Of a stretch of DNA of 24,881 nt, positions 8,242-15,475 are shown in pieces. The first letter of the stretch is position 1. Every line of letters begins with the position of its first letter. The notes beneath the pieces are model-generated. The model was not told where the DNA came from and made no database searches. It saw nothing but the letters and a program-made list of their open reading frames with translations. The position numbers were made by a program, and so were the translations under genes. The DNA is from Bacteroidia bacterium (GTDB lineage Bacteria > Bacteroidota > Bacteroidia > Bacteroidales > BM520): the NCBI GenBank assembly GCA_009930445.1, contig RZYD01000006.1:1-24881 (forward strand), written 5' to 3'.

Positions 8242-9045
8242 ATGATTAAAACCATACAACATTTTGTGCATCAACTTTTTGAGCACCGAAACCTGATTGA
8301 AAACCTTACAAAACGGGATTTTAGCGCAAAATATGTAAAAAATTACTTTGGTATAGCATGGGCGATATTGGATCCACTTTTTTTTATTCTAATCCTCTAT
8401 TTTGTCTTTCATTATCGCTTTGGCACAATTGAAACTCTTGGTGTTCCTTTCGTGACATATCTTATCACCGGATACATCTCATATAATTTGTTTTCAAACG
8501 CATTAACCTCAGTTACTGCTTGTATAAAAGAGTATAGCTTCCTGAATAAAAAAGTGAATTTTGATGCCGCAATAATCCCTATTGTAAAGCTACTCTCGGA
8601 ATATCTTATGCATTTCATCATTATCATCATTGTAATGATATTACTCTGGATTGCCGGTATTACACCCACATGGTTATGGTTTCAAGTGCTATATTTTCAG
8701 TTTGCACTATTTATGTTTATGGTTGGCTGCGGATGGATTACTTCCAGTATTGCGCTATTTTTTCCGGATATAAAAAACATCATCGGCATAATCACAAGAT
8801 TAATGTTTTTCATAACACCTATTTTCTGGTCGATGGAGAGTTTACCGGAAGAATATACAAAAATCCTCAAGTTAAATCCAATAGTGTACATTGTGCAAGG
8901 CTACAGAGATTCTTTTTTGTTTAACAAGCCGTTTTGGAATGATTTTGATTACTTGCTCTATTTTTGGGTTTGGACAATATTATTGATTGTTATTGGAATT
9001 GTTGTTTTTAGAAAATTAAGACCACACTTTGCAGATGTCATATAA
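8242..9045 (+). CDS. wzm: Wzm-type ABC-2 polysaccharide export permease
   Basis: A 267-residue integral inner-membrane protein. Six hydrophobic segments can be picked out, including LDPLFFILILYFVFHY, LMHFIIIIIVMILLWIAG and TRLMFFITPIFW. The N-terminus (LIENLTKRDFSAKYVKNYFG) and the late LNPIVYIVQGYRDSFL segment are typical of ABC-2 permeases for O-antigen or capsule export. With the ATPase next door it would move a finished, lipid-linked polysaccharide across the inner membrane. The start at 8242 is preferred over 8167, because the earlier ATG lies inside the terminator and ahead of the promoter and adds 25 residues of unusual sequence. The ATPase begins one base after the stop. Confidence 0.93.
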   Translation: MIKTIQHFVHQLFEHRNLIENLTKRDFSAKYVKNYFGIAWAILDPLFFILILYFVFHYRFGTIETLGVPFVTYLITGYISYNLFSNALTSVTACIKEYSFLNKKVNFDAAIIPIVKLLSEYLMHFIIIIIVMILLWIAGITPTWLWFQVLYFQFALFMFMVGCGWITSSIALFFPDIKNIIGIITRLMFFITPIFWSMESLPEEYTKILKLNPIVYIVQGYRDSFLFNKPFWNDFDYLLYFWVWTILLIVIGIVVFRKLRPHFADVI

Positions 9046-9046
9046 T

Positions 9047-10399
9047 ATGAAAAAAGACACCATAATTTGCCTAAAGGATATATCCAAAGTATATAAATTA
9101 TACAGCAATAAAACTGATCGTTTTAAAGAAGCACTTAGTTTTCGTGGTAAAAAATTTCATAAGGAATTTCATGCCTTGAAAAACATAAACCTTGAAATTG
9201 AAAAGGGCGAAATAATCGGTATTGTTGGACGAAACGGAAGTGGAAAATCCACCCTGCTCAAAATTATTACAAATATCCTGACTCCTACTACAGGTGTAGT
9301 AAAAACCGAAGGCCGGATTGTGCCGCTTTTAGAATTGGGTAGTGGCTTTCACCCGGAATACACAGGTCTTGAAAACATTTACTTCCACAATAGTTTTTTA
9401 GGATACTCCAATAGTGCGACGGATAAAAAATTGGATACTATTCTTGAGTTTGCAGACATTGGTGATCACATCTATCAGCCATTGAAAACTTACAGTAGTG
9501 GAATGAAAGCACGACTTGCATTCGCTGTATCAGTAAATGTAAATCCGGATATTTTAATTCTTGATGAAATACTTTCTGTTGGTGATGTGTCCTTCAAGAG
9601 GAAAAGCTATTCAGTAATGGAACAATTCTTTAATCAAGGTAAAACAATCATATATGTTACACATAGTCTCTCTTCTGTAAATGATTTATGTACAAGAGCA
9701 ATAATGATGCACAAAGGAGAAGTAATTCTTGATGGACCGCCAAAATTCGTTACAATGAATTTTCAGAAATTTATGTTTGCCGAGCCAGAAAAGCAAATTG
9801 AAATTCTGGACATCATGCGCAATTTTAAAAAAGCCGATATTGAAAAACAATATAGTGAAATAAACAATTCAGAAAAGCATTCAGATGAACCGAAAAAAAA
9901 TAAATCATCACTACTCAACGAAGAGACATCCTATTATTTACCATCCCTAAGATCAGAAACGTCTACACAATTGAATAATTTCAATCTTGTTCTCCATTAT
10001 TTGACAATTTATAATAAAAAGAATATAAAAGTTAACGTGCTGCGTAGTTTCAACTCATACCAAATTAAAATAAGTGGGACATACCCCAAGCTACCCGGTG
10101 AGGTTAGATATATTGTTGGCATTACAGATGAAAAGGGGAAATCATTATCATGGGCAAGCACACCTGAAAACAATGCCTATCACAATGTCAAAGACATAAA
10201 TTTCAATATTGACATCGAGTTCAAATGCCTACTACATAGTGGAAACTATTTTCTGAATTTTGCGATCAGAACAATTGATAATCGAATTCTATACAGAGAA
10301 ACCGATATGTATCTTTTTAAAGTTCAAAATGAAAATAACGGATTTAAAAAAGATAAAGGGGGCGTTTTTGACTCATCTTTTTGTTTTAAATTAAAGTAA
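9047..10399 (+). CDS. wzt: Wzt-type ABC ATPase with C-terminal glycan-binding domain
   Basis: 450 residues from the ATG at 9047; ATGs at 9029 and 9035 are alternative starts that would overlap wzm. The ATPase domain (about 1-250) has Walker A GRNGSGKS (61-68), the LELGSGFHPEYTGLENIY block seen in polysaccharide exporters, the signature YSSGM (149-153), Walker B ILILDE, and the H-loop YVTHS. After a charged linker (about 255-300), residues 305-445 form a beta-rich Wzt_C-like domain. In E. coli O8/O9a-type systems this domain binds the modified non-reducing end of the glycan, so export depends on chain termination. Having the domain predicts that the exported polymer here carries a terminal cap. 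It partners with Wzm. Confidence 0.93.
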   Translation: MKKDTIICLKDISKVYKLYSNKTDRFKEALSFRGKKFHKEFHALKNINLEIEKGEIIGIVGRNGSGKSTLLKIITNILTPTTGVVKTEGRIVPLLELGSGFHPEYTGLENIYFHNSFLGYSNSATDKKLDTILEFADIGDHIYQPLKTYSSGMKARLAFAVSVNVNPDILILDEILSVGDVSFKRKSYSVMEQFFNQGKTIIYVTHSLSSVNDLCTRAIMMHKGEVILDGPPKFVTMNFQKFMFAEPEKQIEILDIMRNFKKADIEKQYSEINNSEKHSDEPKKNKSSLLNEETSYYLPSLRSETSTQLNNFNLVLHYLTIYNKKNIKVNVLRSFNSYQIKISGTYPKLPGEVRYIVGITDEKGKSLSWASTPENNAYHNVKDINFNIDIEFKCLLHSGNYFLNFAIRTIDNRILYRETDMYLFKVQNENNGFKKDKGGVFDSSFCFKLK

Positions 10400-10406
10400 A
10401 ATATTC

Positions 10407-11387
10407 ATGAAAAGATTTGTTGTAATAACATCAATTCAAGATAAAACAACCTCAATTTCCAAATTGGAACAGAAGATATCTGATCCAATAATTATTATTG
10501 GTGATAAAAAATCACCTCCTCAGTTTCAATCTGGTATTGCATCATTCATAAATATAAAGCAGCAAAACAACCTGCCTTTTAAAATCGTAAGAGACCTGCC
10601 ATTTAATCATTATTCAAGAAAAAATATTGGCTATTTAATCTCAATTTTCAATGGCGCAGAACAAATTTATGAAACAGATGATGATAATTACCCAACAGAT
10701 AATTGGGATTGGCCAAAATTTAGTTGTGATAGTGTCATACGATCATCAATCTCCTTTTTCAATGTATATAAGTATTTCAGTGATACGGATAGTTGGCCAA
10801 GAGGATATCCTCTTTATGAAGTAACCGCATCACAAAATTTTGAAGTTGTAAAGGGCTCCTTAAAAGAGGTTGGCGTATGGCAAGGTCTGGTTCACAATGC
10901 TCCTGATGTTGATGCTATATATCGACTTACAAATAATAGTGTGATCACATTTAGCGACCGGGAACCCATCGTATTAAGTAAAGGGGTATATTGTCCCTTT
11001 AATTCACAAAATACATTCTGGACAAAAAGGGCATTCCCTTTACTATATCTTCCTGTTACAGTAAACTTTAGATTCACAGATATTTTACGATCATATATTA
11101 CGCAAAGGTTATTGTGGGATATAAATATGTCTTTGGGTTTTCTATCTGCCAATGCAAAGCAGGAAAGGAATTACCATAATTTATTATCTGATTTTGAAGA
11201 TGAAGTACCAGGGCAATTACAGACAAAAGAACTAGTTGAAGTTTTATACGAAACAAATACTGGAAACAACATTTATGATGGTTTATTAAATATATATCAA
11301 GCCCTGCTGAAGAGTAAAATTGTAAAAGCCAATGAAATTCATCTTTTAGATCTATGGTGTAATGATATTTCAAAAATACTAATGTAA
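10407..11387 (+). CDS. STELLO-like (DUF288) glycosyltransferase
   Basis: A 326-residue cytoplasmic protein. The N-terminal half has IIIIGDKKSPPQF, LPFNHYSRKNIGYLISIFNG and IYETDDDN (about 88-94). This is the arrangement I associate with the STELLO family (PF03385), a GT-A-like fold first described in plants and nematodes and also found in bacterial glycan clusters. DDDN would be the metal- and nucleotide-sugar-binding motif. The donor and acceptor sugars cannot be predicted. It lies 7 bases after wzt and one base before the next glycosyltransferase, so they are co-transcribed. Family call moderately sure; no membrane segment seen. Confidence 0.72.
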   Translation: MKRFVVITSIQDKTTSISKLEQKISDPIIIIGDKKSPPQFQSGIASFINIKQQNNLPFKIVRDLPFNHYSRKNIGYLISIFNGAEQIYETDDDNYPTDNWDWPKFSCDSVIRSSISFFNVYKYFSDTDSWPRGYPLYEVTASQNFEVVKGSLKEVGVWQGLVHNAPDVDAIYRLTNNSVITFSDREPIVLSKGVYCPFNSQNTFWTKRAFPLLYLPVTVNFRFTDILRSYITQRLLWDINMSLGFLSANAKQERNYHNLLSDFEDEVPGQLQTKELVEVLYETNTGNNIYDGLLNIYQALLKSKIVKANEIHLLDLWCNDISKILM

Positions 11388-11388
11388 A

Positions 11389-12147
11389 ATGGATAAAACA
11401 GACTTTCTTACAATCTATGGTACATTTGAGAATCTCGAAGTTGTAAAGCAAACTTTGCCATCAATTGTAGAAGAAACGAAAAGGAGTAATTCAAAACTAA
11501 TTGTTCATGACAGTAGTGTAAACAACAGAGAGGAAAAGTGGAAATATCTCCAAGATCTCAACAAGGATAATGACTTTTTTCTGATACTTTCGTCAAATAT
11601 GTCAATGGCACACTCAAGAAATATGTGTTTGCAATTAGGTCAAGAATTATACGCTCCTGAATATGTATGTATGTTGGAAGATGACCATGCTTTTTCGGTT
11701 GGAGGTATAGATATCTTAAAAGATGTAATGTCAAAATATTATGGAAAGGTTTCTACTAATGGACTCATGTATGGCTTGTTCACTGGATGTAGTAATCATT
11801 TCACTCCATTCCGTATGAAGGTAGAAGATGATCTATTTTGTCCATCATTGGATAATGAGCCTATGAAGGTTGGTAAAGCCAATTCTTGCTTTCGTTGTGC
11901 GCCTACCAATCATTGGAACAATGTCCTAAAAGGGTATGATACAGATGAATACTTAATATCAACATTTCAAACATCAAATTTAAACTTAAGAAATTACCAT
12001 AAGGGTTATACTTCGATGCTTATTATTAATGATGTATTCTACTCTATTGATAACACAACCGGAAGAGGGACTTCTGATATAGAAAAAAAAAGGCTTTGGG
12101 ATGATAAATTCTGTAGGTCAGACAAAAGAAGTAAATCAAGAGGCTAA
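11389..12147 (+). CDS. GT-A glycosyltransferase (family 2-like)
   Basis: A 252-residue protein beginning FLTIYGTFENLEVVKQTLPS, then KLIVHDSS and an acidic CMLEDDHAF motif (about 94-102) in the place of the DxD motif of GT-A enzymes. It is shorter than many family 2 enzymes and lacks membrane segments, so it is probably a soluble enzyme using lipid-linked acceptors at the inner membrane. Several cysteines and a Lys/Arg-rich tail are present. It starts one base after the STELLO-like gene. Sugar specificity unknown; it could also be a divergent family outside GT2. Confidence 0.65.
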   Translation: MDKTDFLTIYGTFENLEVVKQTLPSIVEETKRSNSKLIVHDSSVNNREEKWKYLQDLNKDNDFFLILSSNMSMAHSRNMCLQLGQELYAPEYVCMLEDDHAFSVGGIDILKDVMSKYYGKVSTNGLMYGLFTGCSNHFTPFRMKVEDDLFCPSLDNEPMKVGKANSCFRCAPTNHWNNVLKGYDTDEYLISTFQTSNLNLRNYHKGYTSMLIINDVFYSIDNTTGRGTSDIEKKRLWDDKFCRSDKRSKSRG

Positions 12148-12193
12148 TAATGCATTATTCTCTCAGAAACCACAATAATTATAACATACACGT

Positions 12194-12868
12194 ATGCGAA
12201 TCTCCTATAGAAGAAAGTTCATTTTCATTAGTCGACCTCGATGTGCAAGTACTTTTATTAGAAGTATCTTAACCCCTTATAGCGATATACTAAGCTCTGC
12301 TACTCCTCCTTATCATCATCATGCTACTGCCCTTGAACTTGAGAAACACTTTATAGAAACGGAAAGAAACTGGAATGATTTTTTTTCATTTACAACAATA
12401 CGAAACCCTTATAATATGATGGTGTCATATTATGAGTTTTTTAAACCAGATATAAATGGGATATATAGGTACGAAGAAAGTAGAGACAAAATAAAATACA
12501 ATCCAGATGATTTAATTGGGTTTAATAAATGGATTGAAACAGGTAAAACATATCATCGGTATGCAATAAGAAAAGGAAAAGTAATTATCAATTTATGGGT
12601 AAAGGGATTTTCTAAATTAACACTGAATAATGCCATAATTGGTAAAAGTGGCGAATCAATTGTAAATAAAATAATTAAAGTAGAGGATTTTGAACATTCA
12701 CTATCAGATGTTTTAAAATCATTAGATATTCCGATGCCCAAGACATTACCAGACTTGAATAGATCTGAAAGACAAAAAGACTATAGATATTACTATAATT
12801 CATTTTCAAAGAAAATAATCGAAGATGAATTTGCTTACGATATTGAACTAGGAAAATACAAATTTTAA
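12194..12868 (+). CDS. Sulfotransferase family protein (small, divergent)
   Basis: A 224-residue protein with the two PAPS-binding regions of sulfotransferases. The 5'-phosphosulfate loop appears as IFISRPRCASTFIRSIL (about 10-26), where the usual PKxGTT is changed to RPRCAST. The 3'-phosphate region is FTTIRNPYNMMVSYYEFF (about 66-83), with Arg70 and Ser78 in the expected places. The family moves sulfate from PAPS to sugar hydroxyl or amino groups. Size and motif pattern resemble carbohydrate sulfotransferases of the sulfotransferase-2 type. It is the first of three in a row; the next begins two bases downstream. Acceptor unknown. Confidence 0.78.
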   Translation: MRISYRRKFIFISRPRCASTFIRSILTPYSDILSSATPPYHHHATALELEKHFIETERNWNDFFSFTTIRNPYNMMVSYYEFFKPDINGIYRYEESRDKIKYNPDDLIGFNKWIETGKTYHRYAIRKGKVIINLWVKGFSKLTLNNAIIGKSGESIVNKIIKVEDFEHSLSDVLKSLDIPMPKTLPDLNRSERQKDYRYYYNSFSKKIIEDEFAYDIELGKYKF

Positions 12869-12870
12869 AT

Positions 12871-13590
12871 ATGATAGTTATTTCTGCAGGAATGCCCAAA
12901 TCCGGTTCAGGCTGGTTATTTAATTTGTTAAATGATGTTATGATATATTGCAACTATTGTGATGTTAGGATTATTAAAGAAAATTACAATTTACAGGATG
13001 TATTAAAAAACTATAACTGTAATGTTGGTCAACTCACAAAACAGAATTTATCACAATTAGAACCTGCAATCAAGGATAATAAGGGTTTTGTAATAAAAAC
13101 TCATAGTACTCCAGGAGATGGAATAACACATATGCAATCCATAACAAATGTAAAATGTATTTTTATATACAGAGACCCTAGAGACATTGCGCTTTCAGCA
13201 CTGGATCATGGCTTAAAACAACGGGAAGAAGAGGATTATAATGGAGCTTTTGCGCATATTGACACAATTGATAAGGCAATCAACTTTGCTCTTGAACAAA
13301 AGAATCTCTGGATGAGATGGAACAAGGATGACCGCCGTTACATGGTTTCTTATGAACAACTCATCACCAACACTTTAAGCACAATGAAAGCGATTACTAA
13401 ATATCTCGGTTTACAAATAGACCACCAAAACCTTGATGCAATTATATATCGTTACCACAGCAAATCTGTAAAAGGAACACATTTTAACAAAGCAAAAAAG
13501 GAACGATACCTTGAATATAAAGATCTTTTTGAAAAAGAAAGATCTGAGGAGATTGATTCATTTCTAAAAGAAATGGGATATTCGATATAA
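12871..13590 (+). CDS. Sulfotransferase (sulfotransferase_1-like)
   Basis: A 239-residue protein with clear motifs: 5'-phosphosulfate loop AGMPKSGSGWLFNLL (about 6-20), KTHSTPGDG (76-84) in the place of the substrate-binding KTH motif, and the 3'-phosphate motif IYRDPRDIALSALDHG (about 99-114) with the canonical RDPRD and serine. No signal peptide or membrane segment, so it acts in the cytoplasm, where PAPS is made. It follows the previous sulfotransferase by two bases. Likely one of the enzymes decorating the exported glycan; the sugar position modified cannot be read from sequence. Confidence 0.85.
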   Translation: MIVISAGMPKSGSGWLFNLLNDVMIYCNYCDVRIIKENYNLQDVLKNYNCNVGQLTKQNLSQLEPAIKDNKGFVIKTHSTPGDGITHMQSITNVKCIFIYRDPRDIALSALDHGLKQREEEDYNGAFAHIDTIDKAINFALEQKNLWMRWNKDDRRYMVSYEQLITNTLSTMKAITKYLGLQIDHQNLDAIIYRYHSKSVKGTHFNKAKKERYLEYKDLFEKERSEEIDSFLKEMGYSI

Positions 13591-13636
13591 AAGTGAACTG
13601 AAGAGGTCACAGAGATTTGATGTTTAAATATAAATA

Positions 13637-14428
13637 ATGAAGAACATTTTAATCACCGGAACCGGGAGAAGTGGTACAAGTCTCGTAACTGGAATCCTAA
13701 ATAATTCAGGATATTATTCCGGAAATAATTTATATCCGCCAAGAGTAGAAAGCAATCCTACAGGCTTCTTTGAAAACCATGAAATAAACGGCATCAATGA
13801 AACTATACTCGCACATTATGACGGAGTATCAAAACCATGGTATAAAAAAACAGTTAAACGATACTCTTCCCCTTTCAATCCCAAATACGGCCAGCGTTGG
13901 CTTGCTCTTTTATCGCCCAGTATCAAAATAGAATCACCTTCTAAAGAAATTGAGGACAGAATTAAAAAACTGATGCATAATAAACCTTTTGCTTACAAGG
14001 ATCCACGTTTCGTATATACCTTTGATGTGTGGAAAAATTTTCTGCCGTCTGATACTTTTGTTTTGGTAGTCTTCCGCGATCCATTCAGTACCATTCAAAG
14101 CATGCATAAAGAAATTAATACGGCTGAATATCTAACAGAATTTAACACATCGTATTGTCAACTTGAAAAAATATGGTTAAACAACTATTCAAGGCTTTAT
14201 AAATATTCAAAAATCGAAAAAACAAATTTCCTGTTTTTTAACTACACAAATCTGATTCTTAATCCTGAAGAAAGCATACTCCGACTTGAGGAATTCGTTG
14301 GCACAAAACTCAACACAACACTGCTTGAAAAATCGCTTTTTCATCAGACAGAACAAAAAATATCGTTATCACGAAAAACGCAAAGATTGTTTACCATTCT
14401 TAAAGAATCTGCGATTAATCAACAATAA
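13637..14428 (+). CDS. Sulfotransferase family protein
   Basis: A 263-residue protein starting with the 5'-phosphosulfate loop ITGTGRSGTSLVTGIL (about 6-21). FAYKDPRF (about 118-125) and the 3'-phosphate region VLVVFRDPFSTIQSMHKEI (about 142-160) follow. GRSGTS is the form seen in many bacterial glycan sulfotransferases. It differs from its two upstream neighbours over most of its length, so the three are not recent duplicates and probably have different acceptors. A 46-base gap precedes it, with no convincing terminator or promoter. Confidence 0.83.
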   Translation: MKNILITGTGRSGTSLVTGILNNSGYYSGNNLYPPRVESNPTGFFENHEINGINETILAHYDGVSKPWYKKTVKRYSSPFNPKYGQRWLALLSPSIKIESPSKEIEDRIKKLMHNKPFAYKDPRFVYTFDVWKNFLPSDTFVLVVFRDPFSTIQSMHKEINTAEYLTEFNTSYCQLEKIWLNNYSRLYKYSKIEKTNFLFFNYTNLILNPEESILRLEEFVGTKLNTTLLEKSLFHQTEQKISLSRKTQRLFTILKESAINQQ

Positions 14429-14461
14429 AATATTACTATCTTACAACCCAATACCTGAAGC

Positions 14462-15463
14462 ATGAATAATATTAGCGTTGTTACCGCATGCATGAATAGA
14501 AACGATAACCTAAAAAAAGCACTTGAATCATGGGTATCAATTAGCAGTTTGTATGAAATTATAATTGTTGACTGGAACTCCGATATTAACGTATATGAAG
14601 ATATAAAAGAACTGATAAAAGGTCATAATGTAAAAGTATTCAGGGTAACCGGAGTAAAGGAATGGGTGCTTACAACAGCTTTCAATTTAGGCTTCCAAAA
14701 AGCAACAGGTGAATCTGTTTTAAAACTTGATGCTGACATTATTCTTCAAAATTCGTTTTTTCAACATCATACTTTGTTAGATGGTATTTTCTTTTCCGGT
14801 AACGGAAAGAGTGCAGATGATGATAATCAACGATACCTGAATGGTATTTTCTATAGCAAAAAAACTGATATAGAATTAGTTAATGGCTACAATGAATACA
14901 TAAGAATCTATGGTTATGATGATGATGACCTTTATAAAAGACTTATTCATCAAGGCTTAATTAAAAAGGAAATTAATAAAAACCTTGTATATCACATCCC
15001 GCATGAAAAACGGCATCATTTACAATCTCAGTTTATCGAATTAATTGATATTCCCGACAGAAAAGTTTCATGGATTAAAAACCTGACAAATCAGTACCTC
15101 GTCGATAATTATTATCGTTGGGAAAAAGACTCAAAAAAAGTAACTTATCAAGAATCTGAAAAAGATGGGTATTTTGAGTTATCTCCTATTGATTTTGAAA
15201 TCAGTGCTCCTGATGAGTGTCATGTTAAAGAGGCTAAAGAGGTTGCATTGCGAATGGCTCTCTCAGGAAATGAAAATTTAAATGAGAATTTGATAGCTGA
15301 TTTTTCGTCGGAGGATATTTTTAATTTATACAAATTCTTATACAATGACGATTTCATTGGAGATGTATCATTTATAAAACAACTGAGGAGCTTATTTCGT
15401 AAAATAAACAATAGAAGAGTATATCTGTGGAAAGAAAACAAAGTGCTTAAAGAAGAAAAATAA
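14462..15463 (+). CDS. GT2 glycosyltransferase with galactosyltransferase-like C-terminal motif
   Basis: A 333-residue GT-A enzyme. It opens with ISVVTACMNRNDNLKKALES, has VDWNS, then the DxD-type KLDADIIL (about 88-95), and a downstream NGYNEYIRIYGYDDDDLYKR (141-160) as in the galactosyltransferase (glyco_transf_7C) motif. That motif contributes to donor and acceptor binding in beta-1,4-galactosyl/GalNAc transferases, so a galactose-type donor is possible but not shown. The C-terminal 130 residues have no recognised signature. The next gene begins 12 bases after the stop. Confidence 0.8.
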   Translation: MNNISVVTACMNRNDNLKKALESWVSISSLYEIIIVDWNSDINVYEDIKELIKGHNVKVFRVTGVKEWVLTTAFNLGFQKATGESVLKLDADIILQNSFFQHHTLLDGIFFSGNGKSADDDNQRYLNGIFYSKKTDIELVNGYNEYIRIYGYDDDDLYKRLIHQGLIKKEINKNLVYHIPHEKRHHLQSQFIELIDIPDRKVSWIKNLTNQYLVDNYYRWEKDSKKVTYQESEKDGYFELSPIDFEISAPDECHVKEAKEVALRMALSGNENLNENLIADFSSEDIFNLYKFLYNDDFIGDVSFIKQLRSLFRKINNRRVYLWKENKVLKEEK

Positions 15464-15475
15464 TAAATAGAAATA

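Noticed and set aside
12150..12272. Short plus-strand frame of 40 codons between the GT-A gene and the first sulfotransferase
   Set aside because: Most of it overlaps the sulfotransferase in another frame, and the translation has no recognisable feature.
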